From: Gracilaria gracilis
Lineage: Eukaryota; Rhodophyta; Florideophyceae; Gracilariales; Gracilariaceae
Direction: 5' to 3'
DNA length: 64,000 bases
NCBI GenBank assembly: GCA_030374805.1
Contig: JARGSG010000227.1
Coordinates: 1-64,000, forward strand
The notes beneath the pieces are model-generated. The model did no database searches, was not told the origin of the DNA, and saw only the letters and a program-made list of their open reading frames with translations. Below are positions 42,872-52,932 of this stretch, piece after piece (position 1 is the first letter of the stretch; each line of letters begins with the position of its first letter). The translations under genes and the position numbers were made by a program.

Positions 42872-44038
42872 TCAGGAGCTTCCTTGGTTCTCGTGGTCCC
42901 CTTCATCACAGAGAGACAAGCTGCTTATAATATCCGTCAACGCAGAAGTGCACAACTCCACATCTTGGTCCTTACCGGCACATAAAACATTGACGTCCAC
43001 CGGTAATAAACCTCCCCCAGTGATTTGGGACCCAATGAGTAAAGCGCTGGCAGCAAGGGTTTGCGGAGCGTGAGACAGGTAAATTAAGGGGTGAAGCAAT
43101 GAAATATCCAGGAGATCTGCCGCTACACGATAACTCTTGAACAAGTCAGAGTGGAAAGAATTCTGATGCTTGGGCTGCGAGCAAAGCTTCTTCTCAGAGA
43201 ATTCTGCGCATGCAGTTTCAATGAAAGGAAAACTGTCGGGGGAAGACAAATCAAAACTGTGCCCTGTTTGATGATTCCCTTCACGCTCGCAGTCTTCGTC
43301 AGAAAGGTCGCTAATGTCATCGTCGCTCTCATCGCACGCATCAGCACGGCCTTTCATGAAGGGTCCATGGCCCCACAAGTCATGGAACTCTTTTGAGTCG
43401 CTAGAATTATCACCGTCATCATAACCTACGGCCAGGAGCCTGTGGAGAACAGACACATATTCCAGCAAATAATGCACAGGTGTCTTATAACCAAGGTTCC
43501 ACTGCAGAGCAGAGAGAAGGATAACTTCCATACTTCGGATATTCTGCGCATTACACCCTGTCTCGCCGACACGCTCCCATTCGCTAATGGGGGGAATGGA
43601 GTCGTCAGTCTTATCATACTTGGAAGCAGTATAAAGACATGTAAGCGCACATAAAGGAGCTAAAGAAGAACTCCATGGTATACTAAAAACAAACACATCC
43701 ATCAGCCGAACAGCGATGTGTAACGTGAGTGATCGAATCCCGAAATGCAAGCAGACTTCCGCAAGCCACTCTATGAGAAAAGGACGTCGCGCTTCGTACA
43801 TCTTGTGAGCAGAACTATTCAGTCGTCGCAGAAGTTCGAGCTGCTCAGAATACTGCCCAGACGAACAGTTCAACATCATTCGGAACGCGTACTCCTCATC
43901 AGTGGTACGATGCAGTATAGATCGTGGTTTGGACATCTGGGATGGAGTAAGCGGAGATAATGGGATGAATGCCCTGCTGTCATTCTGGGTGTGATGGCGG
44001 GGGGCACTGGACATCTCTCGCACGCCGTTAAGGTTCAT
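42872..44038 (-). CDS. Cyclin
   Basis: The N-terminal cyclin box is clear at about residues 75-200: RRPFLIEWLAEVCLHFG, LTLHIAVRLMDVFVFSIPWS, LCALTCLYTASKYD and MEVILLSALQWNLGYKTPVH. These fit the MRxxLxxWLxEV, ASKYEE and LQWxLxxxTP signatures of cell-cycle cyclins (A/B/D group). A strongly acidic insert (about 225-260, SDDDISDLSDEDCE) separates it from a weaker second cyclin fold that includes YRVAADLLDISLLHPLIYLS and PQTLAASALLIGS. The 388-residue frame starts at ATG 44038; a second Met is nine residues in. There is no clear D-box RxxL or LxCxE at the N terminus. The subclass is uncertain. Confidence 0.82.
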   Translation of the reverse strand: MNLNGVREMSSAPRHHTQNDSRAFIPLSPLTPSQMSKPRSILHRTTDEEYAFRMMLNCSSGQYSEQLELLRRLNSSAHKMYEARRPFLIEWLAEVCLHFGIRSLTLHIAVRLMDVFVFSIPWSSSLAPLCALTCLYTASKYDKTDDSIPPISEWERVGETGCNAQNIRSMEVILLSALQWNLGYKTPVHYLLEYVSVLHRLLAVGYDDGDNSSDSKEFHDLWGHGPFMKGRADACDESDDDISDLSDEDCEREGNHQTGHSFDLSSPDSFPFIETACAEFSEKKLCSQPKHQNSFHSDLFKSYRVAADLLDISLLHPLIYLSHAPQTLAASALLIGSQITGGGLLPVDVNVLCAGKDQDVELCTSALTDIISSLSLCDEGDHENQGSS

Positions 44039-44039
44039 G

Positions 44040-47000
44040 GTCTGGACCAGAGACGTATCGCCGATGGAGCCCTAGCTTAACGTCGAGGCGACGGTGGTGC
44101 TCACTTATTTCACCGAGTAATCCTTGTTATATTATTCAATACCAAGCTTCTCGCCATGCAAGAGCTTCTGGAAGGCACAGTAGCGCAGCACGACCAAGAT
44201 TAGATCCGGAAAGCTTCTCGTCACGCACTAGAGAGCTTGGGGGCGCAGGACATGAAGAGATGAACCACTCAACCGATGAGTGAATCCAAGAGCGGTGAGC
44301 GGCGGGATAAGAGTACGCTGCTGGAGCAAGAACTAAGAATCAGCGTGGAACGCAACGTTGCACACCGCATCAACCGGCGAAAATTCGCAAGTTGTGAGCA
44401 GAGTTATGTCGATGGCAAACGAAGTACGGGAATCGTTAGGACTACCTACGGTTCGTATAAGAACGTTTCGGAAAGTACCGCTCTCTTGTGAGCGTTCTTT
44501 TCAGAGCATGAGATCGACGGAGGTTACAACGGACGACGAGATCTCCTCGCCAAGCTGAAACGGATTAAACGCCGAAACTTTGATATCTAGATTGCAAGGT
44601 GGACAGGATCTGCACGATGCGTGACGGAAGTTTGGAATGCTATTTATGAGCAGTCGCCAATGCGAGTCTGGCCCAACGTCCTTACTCTACTTGCAGTGTC
44701 ATTACGTACAGTGATGTCAACAGGCGAGACGTTTTTATGGTAACCAATGGTTCATACACCGACAGCGAAACACACAAGTTGTCGCAACAATTCTCATCGC
44801 TGTTATTTCCAATGTTTAGGTGCCCTACCAGCTTGGAAAACCTCGGAAGTCACGACAAATTGGCTGCTCGAACGTGCTTCAAGGCAGCAAAACGACTTTA
44901 GAGCTGTGCATCAAAGTTTGATGAAAGTCGTGGAAACACAGGTGCCCATTTATAGCTATTGATATAGTTTGATAGAAATGGAAAGCTGTCAATTGCGCGA
45001 GAATATAAGGTCCAACGCGCGTCACGGCATCTTCTTTGTTTAAAAAGATGGGGAGAACTAAATATATTTCGTTGGCAATAAAGCGATGACTCGAAGAGTA
45101 GAGCCTGGCATAAAGCCGTGGATACGCTATTCTAGTCGTGGACACAAACGTTGTAAGCTATATTCTCTACGTGCACATCAACTTCTCTTTTGGTCGTAGA
45201 CTGAAGTAACACTTCAGTTGTACACTCCACGTCAACTTCTCTCCTCAACGTTAACCCTACCAAGAAATTTCACAGCGCTGGACGCCGAGATAATGATGGT
45301 AAGTACGGATTTATGTACAAAGGCCTGCTAAAGTTGTAAGAACATGTATTGGTTATAAAAAAGAGCCTTATCTATCGGGCAGTCGCTTTTCTCGTGCGAG
45401 AGCGCATAGACCCGTTTTATTGGAGCCTCTTTAGAAATGCAGCATCCTACATTCGCTGAAAGGGTTAAATGGTAAAAGGTTAGCGTTGTTACCTTGTTCC
45501 ACCGGCTGACCGTCTTTGGTTGGACTTCTGAAGTTTTGCAGCACGTACTGAAGATGGAAGGGGGTGGATAGGGTGTCACAAGTTGGTGTAATCACAGGTA
45601 TAGTTGGAATCAATTGAAGCCCACATCAGCGAAAGCAGTGCGTTTTGTTGGGCCCGAAAGGTGCAGCTCTGAAAACTGGAGGTTGAGATTTAAAATCTTT
45701 GAAGGAGAAACGCAATACAGAGCGTGATGCCTATGTGTACATGACTGGTGTTATCCCACCGAAGTTAACCTTACTTCTTGTCCATGACGGTTTGAACTTT
45801 GATTGATGCGGTTGACAAGGCTATCGCTCAACCACGAATACGTAAGGAGACGAGAAAAGGTGGACCCGTACACTATGGAGGGATTGCGTTATCATACTGA
45901 TTATTGCATTGATAGAGGTGATTACAATGCAGCCATGAAAAGGGGGATACTGTAGTGTACACCGAATGTACTACACAGAAGTAGATGTCAATTACACTTG
46001 ATGGTGAACGGAGTCATTCGTGGGGAAAGATGAGCAGAAGAGCGATGATATCAGCAGGTCTGGGATTCAACTTGCAGACGACGATGTTGTTACGCACAAT
46101 GGGCGGCACCGGGATGGGTGTAGTCACGGGATGTCGTTTCGACGCAGTCTTCAGCCTGGTCATGATCGCAGAATTGACATTTTCCGGATACCCGAAGCGT
46201 AAAGGTTGTAACAGGTGTTTCATACAACTTGAGGGTAAAACGCTACAACGTTGAAGCTACAATGGATAGAAAAGTTATTAGATGCAAAATGTTATCCAAA
46301 AAAGTTCTAGGTTATACGTATACGTTGTGATTTACAACGGTACTCAACATGAGATTGCTCTGGCTGTCCAATTGAATGGTGAAAGGGAGCGATTCTGATA
46401 TCGGGTACCAACGGTAGCTACAAGGGTATTACGGATAGAATCAAGAAGATAGATGGATCTCTCGGAAAAAACCAGTCTGGTTCTGGCTTGAGGCTTGAAT
46501 TTGGGCAATTCTGCGGCGAGGACGAGGAAAGCTTGGCTACAGGGGTACGGGACGGTTTTGGATGGAACGGGTGACACGGAGACGCAAGGGGCAACACAGG
46601 AGGAGTTTTTGGAAGGCGGCGGGAAACGAATTTGACAGGAGACATGATCACGGTGACGTTTTGTTGAGCACGAAACACGCTTTCAATGCCTGACAGCTTC
46701 CGACAGTCGACTACGCTCACCTCGCAGTGTGCAGCATTGCGTGAACGCGCGCCGCGTGGAGCGCAGCGTTTGAGCAAGAGATCTGGTGGAAGTGGAAAAG
46801 AGCCTCGATAACGATGTTGAAGATGGAATGCGGCGAGGGGAGGCATGAACTCCCAGTTGGCGTCAAGAAGGCGATGGGTAATTTTATCGTTGGTTGATAT
46901 AGCCCTGGAGATAGCGTTCTGTTGGGTATCTTTATAGGGCACAAGTCAGGGAGGGCGAGCTTTTGCCAGATACACGGCCGAACGCGGACGCGATCAGCAG

Positions 47001-47360
47001 TTTTCGCGGCGGTGAGCTGCGTAGCTCTAGATACGTACTGTATCATACGGCTGCGTTGCTTGCGTGATGCGCGTGTGGCGTGCAATTGCGTGGGAGCATC
47101 CTTGGGATGCAACCGCACGCATGCAACAATTCCACACACTCTTGCGCCACCGCGCGTTGGACCGCCCTGCGCGGCGCAGCCTGCGCCGAGAGCCAGCCGA
47201 CGTTTGCCACACCGTGCCAACTGCACAGCGCCGAATACGTGCACACGTACAACAAAGCCGCTGCTCGCAGACGGCGCCGCAGCACCGCCGACCGCAAAGA
47301 TCTTGTTTGAGCCCCCCCCCCCTCCACATTGATACCTCTCGATCGTCGTCGCAGCAAACT
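44040..47360. other. 3.3-kb stretch without a recognisable gene
   Basis: Short open frames on both strands lack recognised motifs. Near 44510-44583 a 23-codon stretch reads like protein (GGYNGRRDLLAKLKRIKRRN) just before a stop and may be relic coding sequence. At 46700-47340 the sequence turns GC-rich with long overlapping frames on both strands; this looks like CpG-rich promoter DNA rather than genes. A run of 13 C at about 47312-47324 may be assembly-sensitive. Confidence 0.4.
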
Positions 47361-47363
47361 GCA

Positions 47364-48060
47364 ATGGCAGTTCGAGAAGAGCTCTGTCGGTAAGTTCTTC
47401 GCTTCGTTTCCTCACTAACTACCGTATGAAGAGCACTTCACGCCAAAACAAACAACCTAGTGCCCAACATTATCTCGACATTGCAACGACAATGAGATGT
47501 GGCACTATGCGGACTGATATGATAGGCCTGACGGAAGTTTCAGCACATTTGTCCTCCAATTCCCTGCTGACATCGTCGTTCTTTTCTTTCATTTGTGTGA
47601 ACAGTTAATACAGCTCTCTTCGTTCCCATACGGTACGTCTGTCGCCCCTCCTGTTGATCCGAATGATGACCATACAGTTAATTATTAGATGACGAGCTTT
47701 AGTGCGCGTTGAGATACAGTTATTGTACTCCTTTGCGTGTGAAGAGGAAAGCTATTGTCTTGACGGCCGTGACCCATGCCATCCCCATCTATCCCAAACG
47801 CACAGCTAACCTATCTTTCTCTGCAAACAGTTCTTTGAACTTTGTATTGGATCATGCCCTTGTACCATCATCGATGCTAACTTGCAAAACTTTCCAGATC
47901 CGCCACAAGGTAAGTTCTTTTGTATATCCGTTGCGGCTGCTGTGGTAAAGGTGAGTGTGATGATCACTCGGCATTTGTCTTAAGGTGTGCACTCGTGGTT
48001 TTCACGTTTGCTTTTTCTCTGCTGAAACGTTCAGACTACCTACAAATGAAACCCTGACTC
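47364..48060 (+). CDS. Candidate multi-exon gene, product unknown
   Basis: Splice-like signals and protein-like fragments suggest a small gene with several short exons. Exon 1 may start at ATG 47364 (MAVREELCR), with an intron at 47390-47431 (GTAAGT, CACTAACT branch, AAG) leading to ALHAKTNNLVPNIISTLQ. A further convincing fragment lies at 47533-47630 (GSFSTFVLQFPADIVVLFFH, LCEQLIQLSSFPYG) followed by a GTACGT donor. Near 47830 FFELCIGSCPCTIIDANLQN is followed by a GTAAGT donor, and the acceptor at about 48032 leads to a short C terminus. The phases of the middle joins do not all agree, so the model is incomplete. I do not recognise the family. The GC-rich block upstream could be its promoter. 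Confidence 0.35.
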
Positions 48061-48350
48061 ACGAGTCACACATCCCTCAACGAGCCTCGCTGGTCTATGT
48101 CATTTACGATCCTAAGTCTCACAACAAAGTTCTTATCTATCAGCTTAAACAGAGAGGCTGTCGGTGTTTGGCCTGAAACTGATGCCCGTCACTAACACCA
48201 AATTCATAAACTATTTATCGCAAGAAGCATTTGTAGAAAGAGAAAGACCAGTAGTTTTAGAAACGAATTGCTCGCTCGGCAGGAAAAACTTATAAACACA
48301 ATGTACAGGTGAGAGTGCTCGTATCGCGCAACGTCGTCCTACTTCGCTCT

Positions 48351-48842
48351 TCAGAATATTGGGTCCTTGTCTGATGTGGCATGTTCAGAGGGTTGGCTTT
48401 CATGTATGTCATCTGTACCGTTTGGAGCTGCAGCATCGCTCGTTTCATCCTCGCTTGTCAAAACGCCAGCCTTCTTGATCGAGGCCTCCACATCGGAGAC
48501 CAATTGTACCACATCCTCTGGCACTTGCTCCATCGCCACCTTTAGAGCTGCCGCGGTACTTAAAAGACTTTCGAGACTGTTGCGAGAGTCTTGGAACGAT
48601 TGTAATGCTTCCTTCTCCTGAGTTTCTAATTTTGCCGAGTACTCAGCTTTCTTAGCTAGACTTCGCATGGCACTTTCACGGTTCTTGAGCACTCGAAGTC
48701 GTTTTCGCTCTTCAGCTGAGAGATCAGTGTTCATGGCTTTCTTTCCACCTTTTCGTTTTTTTGCTGGAGGTTGTGCTTGCGCTGTTGTGGAACTCTGTTC
48801 CTCAGTTGGTTCACTGTTTGCATCTGCAGCAATGGATGTCAT
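48351..48842 (-). CDS. bZIP-like transcription factor
   Basis: The intact 163-residue frame has a bZIP-type basic region at about residues 43-62 (EERKRLRVLKNRESAMRSLA, then KKAEYSAKLE), followed by a coiled coil with leucines at roughly heptad spacing. An upstream PAKKRKGGKK looks like a nuclear localisation signal. The canonical N-x7-R motif reads NRESAMRSL, so the position of the invariant Arg is Leu, which would weaken specific DNA contact. The tail is acidic and Ser-rich. No intron. It could be a divergent bZIP or a non-DNA-binding dimer partner. Confidence 0.7.
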   Translation of the reverse strand: MTSIAADANSEPTEEQSSTTAQAQPPAKKRKGGKKAMNTDLSAEERKRLRVLKNRESAMRSLAKKAEYSAKLETQEKEALQSFQDSRNSLESLLSTAAALKVAMEQVPEDVVQLVSDVEASIKKAGVLTSEDETSDAAAPNGTDDIHESQPSEHATSDKDPIF

Positions 48843-48849
48843 TTTCGTC

Positions 48850-49885
48850 GCTTTCTATAGTGACCGGATTCAGTTACATGGATGCAGTCGGTGAAGTTGT
48901 TTGACCGAGCTAGGGCGAAGTGTTCGCACAAGGCATTAAATTGGGAAATGTATTTCGATTGGGAGGGTGTGAAGCAGCAGCTAAATTCACAATGATTTGT
49001 CATGAACGACGAAAAAGGCGGGGAACTTGTGTTGGATCTGTTGGGTTGGTCATTCCAGCCGCATCGGAAGCACGATGTGTTGGTGGTGATGTACTCAATT
49101 CTTCGGGCTTTGCTTGTGGTCGCGTGGCGTTGCGGTTTTCGAGAGCAGACAACAGAGCACTAGCGCTTCCGGGGCCTGCGCTGGAAGAAATGAAGCGCTG
49201 GCGCGTGTGGGTAAGGAGAATTGTGGTGATGCAAGCTTGCGGACTATCGTCAGAGTTGCAAAAGAACGTGAGCTTTGCATCTACCTCTGCAGTTCGCTCC
49301 CCATGCGAAAAGAGGGGGAACGTTCTGTTTTTCACGAAGCGAGGAACGCGCCTGGGCAGTCGACCAAAATGATTTTTGAATCATGATCAAATGCGTGCAG
49401 TTCAATGCTTGCTGCATTTGTGCCCACTGCCAGCCCGACATTCAAATTCAATTCAATCCACGCCACGCATGGCTCGGTCGGATCAAGCCAGGAAGGCTTT
49501 CGGCTCACTCGCTTCTTGCCGGCGCTTTCCTCCACTGGAAGATTAGCGCCCATTCCAGGGCACCCCGGAACCTGAAGAGGGGTTCTGCATGTTCTAAACG
49601 GACAGGAATTCATGTTTAAGCCTTATAATTTAGAGCTCAGGGGTGCTCTTGAAACAAGACTTCATTCAGAGTCTTTATTAGGTTCCCAACAACTACGCTT
49701 GAGGGGTTACCACAAAGGGAAACCAGACGATGCAGCCAATTTCTACTCCATTGCAACTGGAACAGCATAAAAAGGATGGTCGTCATCTTGCTTCGAATGC
49801 TCGAGCGGTCGCGCAGCTGCAATTCTCCTCCTGCTCTAGCTAGTACTCTCAAGTGCCTGCTATCTACTCCTCACGCCACCCCGTT
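48850..49885. other. Stretch with weak open frames only
   Basis: A minus-strand frame from ATG 49613 to 49332 (93 codons) and another at 49335-49000 might be exons of one small gene divergent from the gene at 49886, but no splice pair or motif supports this. A plus frame (48920-49372) overlaps them. Undecided. Confidence 0.3.
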
Positions 49886-50284
49886 ATGGATTTTATCGGA
49901 AGCTATTACGTTCCTTCTTCTGATCCCTTTCCGACCCCAAGGAATGCAGAGCCGCCAGTGTTCCACGAACTCCCGCTTCCAAGGGGAAACCCAGATGAAG
50001 GCCTTCTTGAGAAGATAAAGAACGGAGATTTCTCGGAAGTCCGAAAGTTGCGGAAGATGGGTGAGCGCCGGAAGCCCACGGTACGTTTCGTGGCACCGGC
50101 CTGTCACGACAAAGAAACCTTGGTAGATATAGCGCTCACTCCGAAACATGACGAAGCGGAACTCAAATCACAAGAGAATCGGGAAGAGGATAAGAGTGGT
50201 AACAAGGAGAAGGAAAGAGCCGAACGGGACAACCGCGTTTCTATTTTCGGCATAAAGTTTGGAAGGCCTCACAATCGTCGTTGA
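49886..50284 (+). CDS. Unknown small charged protein
   Basis: From the first in-frame ATG (49886) the frame encodes 132 residues. The N-terminal part (MDFIGSYYVPSSDPFPTPRN) is Pro-rich, the centre has a helical ENGDF-type stretch (LLEKIKNGDFSEVRKLRKMG), and residues about 90-115 are very rich in Glu and Lys. The C terminus is basic (FGIKFGRPHNRR). I recognise no domain. The stop codon is 77 bp from that of the convergent succinyl-CoA ligase gene, which supports a real compact gene. Confidence 0.55.
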   Translation: MDFIGSYYVPSSDPFPTPRNAEPPVFHELPLPRGNPDEGLLEKIKNGDFSEVRKLRKMGERRKPTVRFVAPACHDKETLVDIALTPKHDEAELKSQENREEDKSGNKEKERAERDNRVSIFGIKFGRPHNRR

Positions 50285-50361
50285 AGGATAACGCCGTTTC
50301 AGAGGCCATAATGTTAATAATGAAAAGTTGAAGTGTACGAATACAACTACCGGGTAATCGC

Positions 50362-51696
50362 TCAAGAGTGGAACGAAACATTGACGTCTACAGAATTAGC
50401 GAGCCTCACAATTTCGGCAAGTGTGCAAGCCTTCTTGGCGGCTTGATCAAGATCGTCGGTGGCAACCAACTTGAGACCACTAGCCTGAATTAGCTCCTTG
50501 GCTTCTTCGACCTTATTACCTTGAAGTCTCACAACGACGGGAATACGCATGTCGATAGTTTTAGCCGCGTTAATGATACCCTGCGCGATTATGTCACATC
50601 TCATGATTCCGCCAAAGATGTTGACAAGTATAGCTTCTACTTTTGGATCATCATTCAAAATCTTAAAGGCCTCTGTTACTTGAGTTTCCGTTGCGCTTCC
50701 TCCGACGTCTAAAAAGTTCGCAGGGTCTCCTCCGTGGAGCTTAATTATATCCATAGTTGCCATAGCTAGTCCGGCTCCGTTTACAAGACAGCCAATGTTT
50801 CCATCCAAGCCAATGTAGTTGAGATCGAACTTCTGAGCTCGAACTTCCCGGGGATCTTCTTGACTGGTATCACGCATATCAAACAGATCCTTATGTCGGA
50901 ATTCTGCGTTATCGTCAAAATTGATCTTTGCGTCAATGCAAATCACATCACCTTCCGGAGTCTCTGCGATGGGATTGACTTCCACAAGCGTGGCATCCTT
51001 TTCAATAAACATCTGATAGAGCTTTTCCACTTGTTCACTAGCCACCTTGATGGATTCGTCATCCGTAAATCCTAATGCCTTGGCACACTTTTTAGTGTCC
51101 TCCTTAGTTAGTCCTTGTGCCATGTTCACGGCTATCTTCGTTATCGCTGACGGATCTGCAGCTGCGATATCTTCGATGGACGTCCCCCCTACACGACTGG
51201 CTATGATTACAGGTCCCTGGCTTTCTCTGTCATAGGTGATCGCAAAGTACATTTCCCTCCTCAGGTAGACACGCTCGGTTACTAATGCCTTTGAGCAAAG
51301 TCGCCCTTGCTCTCCAGTTTGTTTAGTAACGAGATATTGACCGATCATGTTTTCTGCGACATCTGCAGCTTTTTCGGGGTCATAGCAGATGTGGACTCCA
51401 CCCTTGAAGCCATTCTTAAATGTTCCAAGACCTCGACCCCCTGCCAAGACTTGGGCTTTGACAACGATATCTTTACCATCGAATGAATTTGCAGCATTCA
51501 AAGCGGCATTTCGGGAATCCACATCGAAACCTTTCGGCACATTTATCCCAGACTCGCGCATTAACTGCTGACTCTGATATTCATGAAGATTAAGAAAACG
51601 CATCGCTGAGGCTGCACGGAGAATAGACGAGTGCGATTCCTTTTGAAACAACCGCGTGCATCGCAACGATCTGAGAGGTAGCACCGAGAAGTTCAT
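50362..51696 (-). CDS. SUCLA2: Mitochondrial succinyl-CoA ligase (ADP/GDP-forming), beta subunit
   Basis: The beta subunit of the TCA-cycle enzyme that makes ATP or GTP from succinyl-CoA; it carries the nucleotide-binding ATP-grasp domain and the succinate site. Family blocks are all present: LNLHEYQSQQLMRESGINVP, VVKAQVLAGGRGLGTFKNG, LVEVNPIAETPEGDVICID, NYIGLDGNIGCLVNGAGLAM and NIFGGIMRCDIIAQGII (phosphate loop). The ATG at 51696 gives 444 residues with a presequence (MNFSVLPLRSLRCTRLFQK), basic and without acidic residues; the frame is open further to 51822, but that part is less suitable. No introns. The symbol indicates the family; nucleotide specificity was not determined. Confidence 0.95.
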   Translation of the reverse strand: MNFSVLPLRSLRCTRLFQKESHSSILRAASAMRFLNLHEYQSQQLMRESGINVPKGFDVDSRNAALNAANSFDGKDIVVKAQVLAGGRGLGTFKNGFKGGVHICYDPEKAADVAENMIGQYLVTKQTGEQGRLCSKALVTERVYLRREMYFAITYDRESQGPVIIASRVGGTSIEDIAAADPSAITKIAVNMAQGLTKEDTKKCAKALGFTDDESIKVASEQVEKLYQMFIEKDATLVEVNPIAETPEGDVICIDAKINFDDNAEFRHKDLFDMRDTSQEDPREVRAQKFDLNYIGLDGNIGCLVNGAGLAMATMDIIKLHGGDPANFLDVGGSATETQVTEAFKILNDDPKVEAILVNIFGGIMRCDIIAQGIINAAKTIDMRIPVVVRLQGNKVEEAKELIQASGLKLVATDDLDQAAKKACTLAEIVRLANSVDVNVSFHS

Positions 51697-51829
51697 TTTG
51701 ATCAAACTCACGTCCTCCGTCAACGAGACCGTCAGGAACAGATCTGACTGCAGGAAGCTGAAAGGCAGGTTGATGGAGATGGTGGCAAGGGAATGAAAAC
51801 TCAACCGACCGATCGGATGCACACGTCAT

Positions 51830-52240
51830 CGCCTATGCCATGGGCTAATGTTTAGTTGTTTAGACATTCCAAAAACTTTTAAAAACCTGCATTAAATTAA
51901 AGTTTTATTGAAAAAAAAGGCTAGGAAAAGACATCGATTCGAAGCGAGATCTCCCAAATAGAAGATATATCTATCCATCTCTCGAAGAATATCTGTCATA
52001 AAATTATATCGTATAGCCTTATGACCTGAGCAGGTGAGCGGACCAATTCCGTCAGCCACATACCTTCGTAACTGTAGTTACGAGTTTTCCAGAATTAACA
52101 GACGTCTCTCTCTCAGTTTTCAACGTAGACCGGAGTAGGAGAGCGTTTCTTACGCGCGAGGTGCACAGGACTATATCAACACGTACTTATTGACAGATTC
52201 TGTGAATGCAGCCGCGAGTGAGGAAGATACTCACTTTGTA
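51830..52240. other. Divergent promoter region, succinyl-CoA ligase and TPM protein
   Basis: AT-rich, with no open frame of note. It must hold both promoters; poly(A)/poly(T) runs lie near 51870-51920. Confidence 0.4.
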
Positions 52241-52882
52241 ATGCCTGCTTTTGTTTTGAGTGGCAGTGTGCCAACTACACTTCGGAGAAAAGTCATTTGC
52301 AGATTCCAGAATGCCAAGACCACACGCGTCTCACGCCGGGCTTTTGGTTCCAAAGCTGTAAACGTGCTTTCAGCGGTAGCGCTTTCGACGATACTAAATC
52401 CGGGTTCAACAAAAGCGGCACGCCCAGAAGGAGTTAACCGCCCTGACTTGCTTCCGAAGGAAGAGACTTCAGTGATTGACCTTGAACGCTTTCTGGCATC
52501 TGGAGAAATACAGAGACTCAAGAACAAAATCGAAGACTTGGAACGGAGAACGGGTTTCAAACTTCGGATACTGACGCAGAGATACCCTCAGAGTCCGGGC
52601 CTGGCGATTCGGGATTACTGGGGGGTCAATGATGATACAGTCGTCATCGTCGCAGATTATTTTGGTGGGAGTGGGCAGCTACTTAAGTTCAACGTCGGAG
52701 CCAACGTAGACAAGTTACTTCCCCCGCGTTTTTGGTCAATTCTTTCTGCTACGTATGGAAATAAGTTCTTTGTTCAAAACAACAGTGAAGCGATATCTAT
52801 CATAAATGCCGTTGAATGCGTGCGCACATGTCTTATGAATAACGGATGCGCGACTCCTCCTGATCTGAACCCGAAGTTTTGA
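52241..52882 (+). CDS. Thylakoid-lumen TPM-domain protein
   Basis: A 213-residue protein from the first in-frame ATG at 52241. The N terminus is a plastid-type transit region followed by a twin-arginine signal: RVSRRAFGSKAVNVLSAVAL with a TKAA cleavage-like site, pointing to Tat import into the thylakoid lumen. The mature part (about residues 90-200) has the TPM-fold pattern of plant lumenal proteins of the TLP18.3/15-kDa group: FKLRILTQRYPQSPGLAIRD, YWGVNDDTVVIVADYFGGSG, LLKFNVGANVDKLLPPRFWS and ATYGNKFFV. Relatives act in photosystem II maintenance and assembly. No introns. Its stop lies 50 bp from that of the convergent UBX gene. Confidence 0.85.
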   Translation: MPAFVLSGSVPTTLRRKVICRFQNAKTTRVSRRAFGSKAVNVLSAVALSTILNPGSTKAARPEGVNRPDLLPKEETSVIDLERFLASGEIQRLKNKIEDLERRTGFKLRILTQRYPQSPGLAIRDYWGVNDDTVVIVADYFGGSGQLLKFNVGANVDKLLPPRFWSILSATYGNKFFVQNNSEAISIINAVECVRTCLMNNGCATPPDLNPKF

Positions 52883-52932
52883 AGGAAACTGGATATTGAG
52901 CTCATAGATTCACAGCCTTTGGAAGCGCAAGC

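Noticed and set aside
46717-47415. Long overlapping open frames on both strands in GC-rich DNA
   Set aside because: High GC reduces stop codons in all frames. Translations are Cys/Arg/Ala-rich without any recognisable domain.
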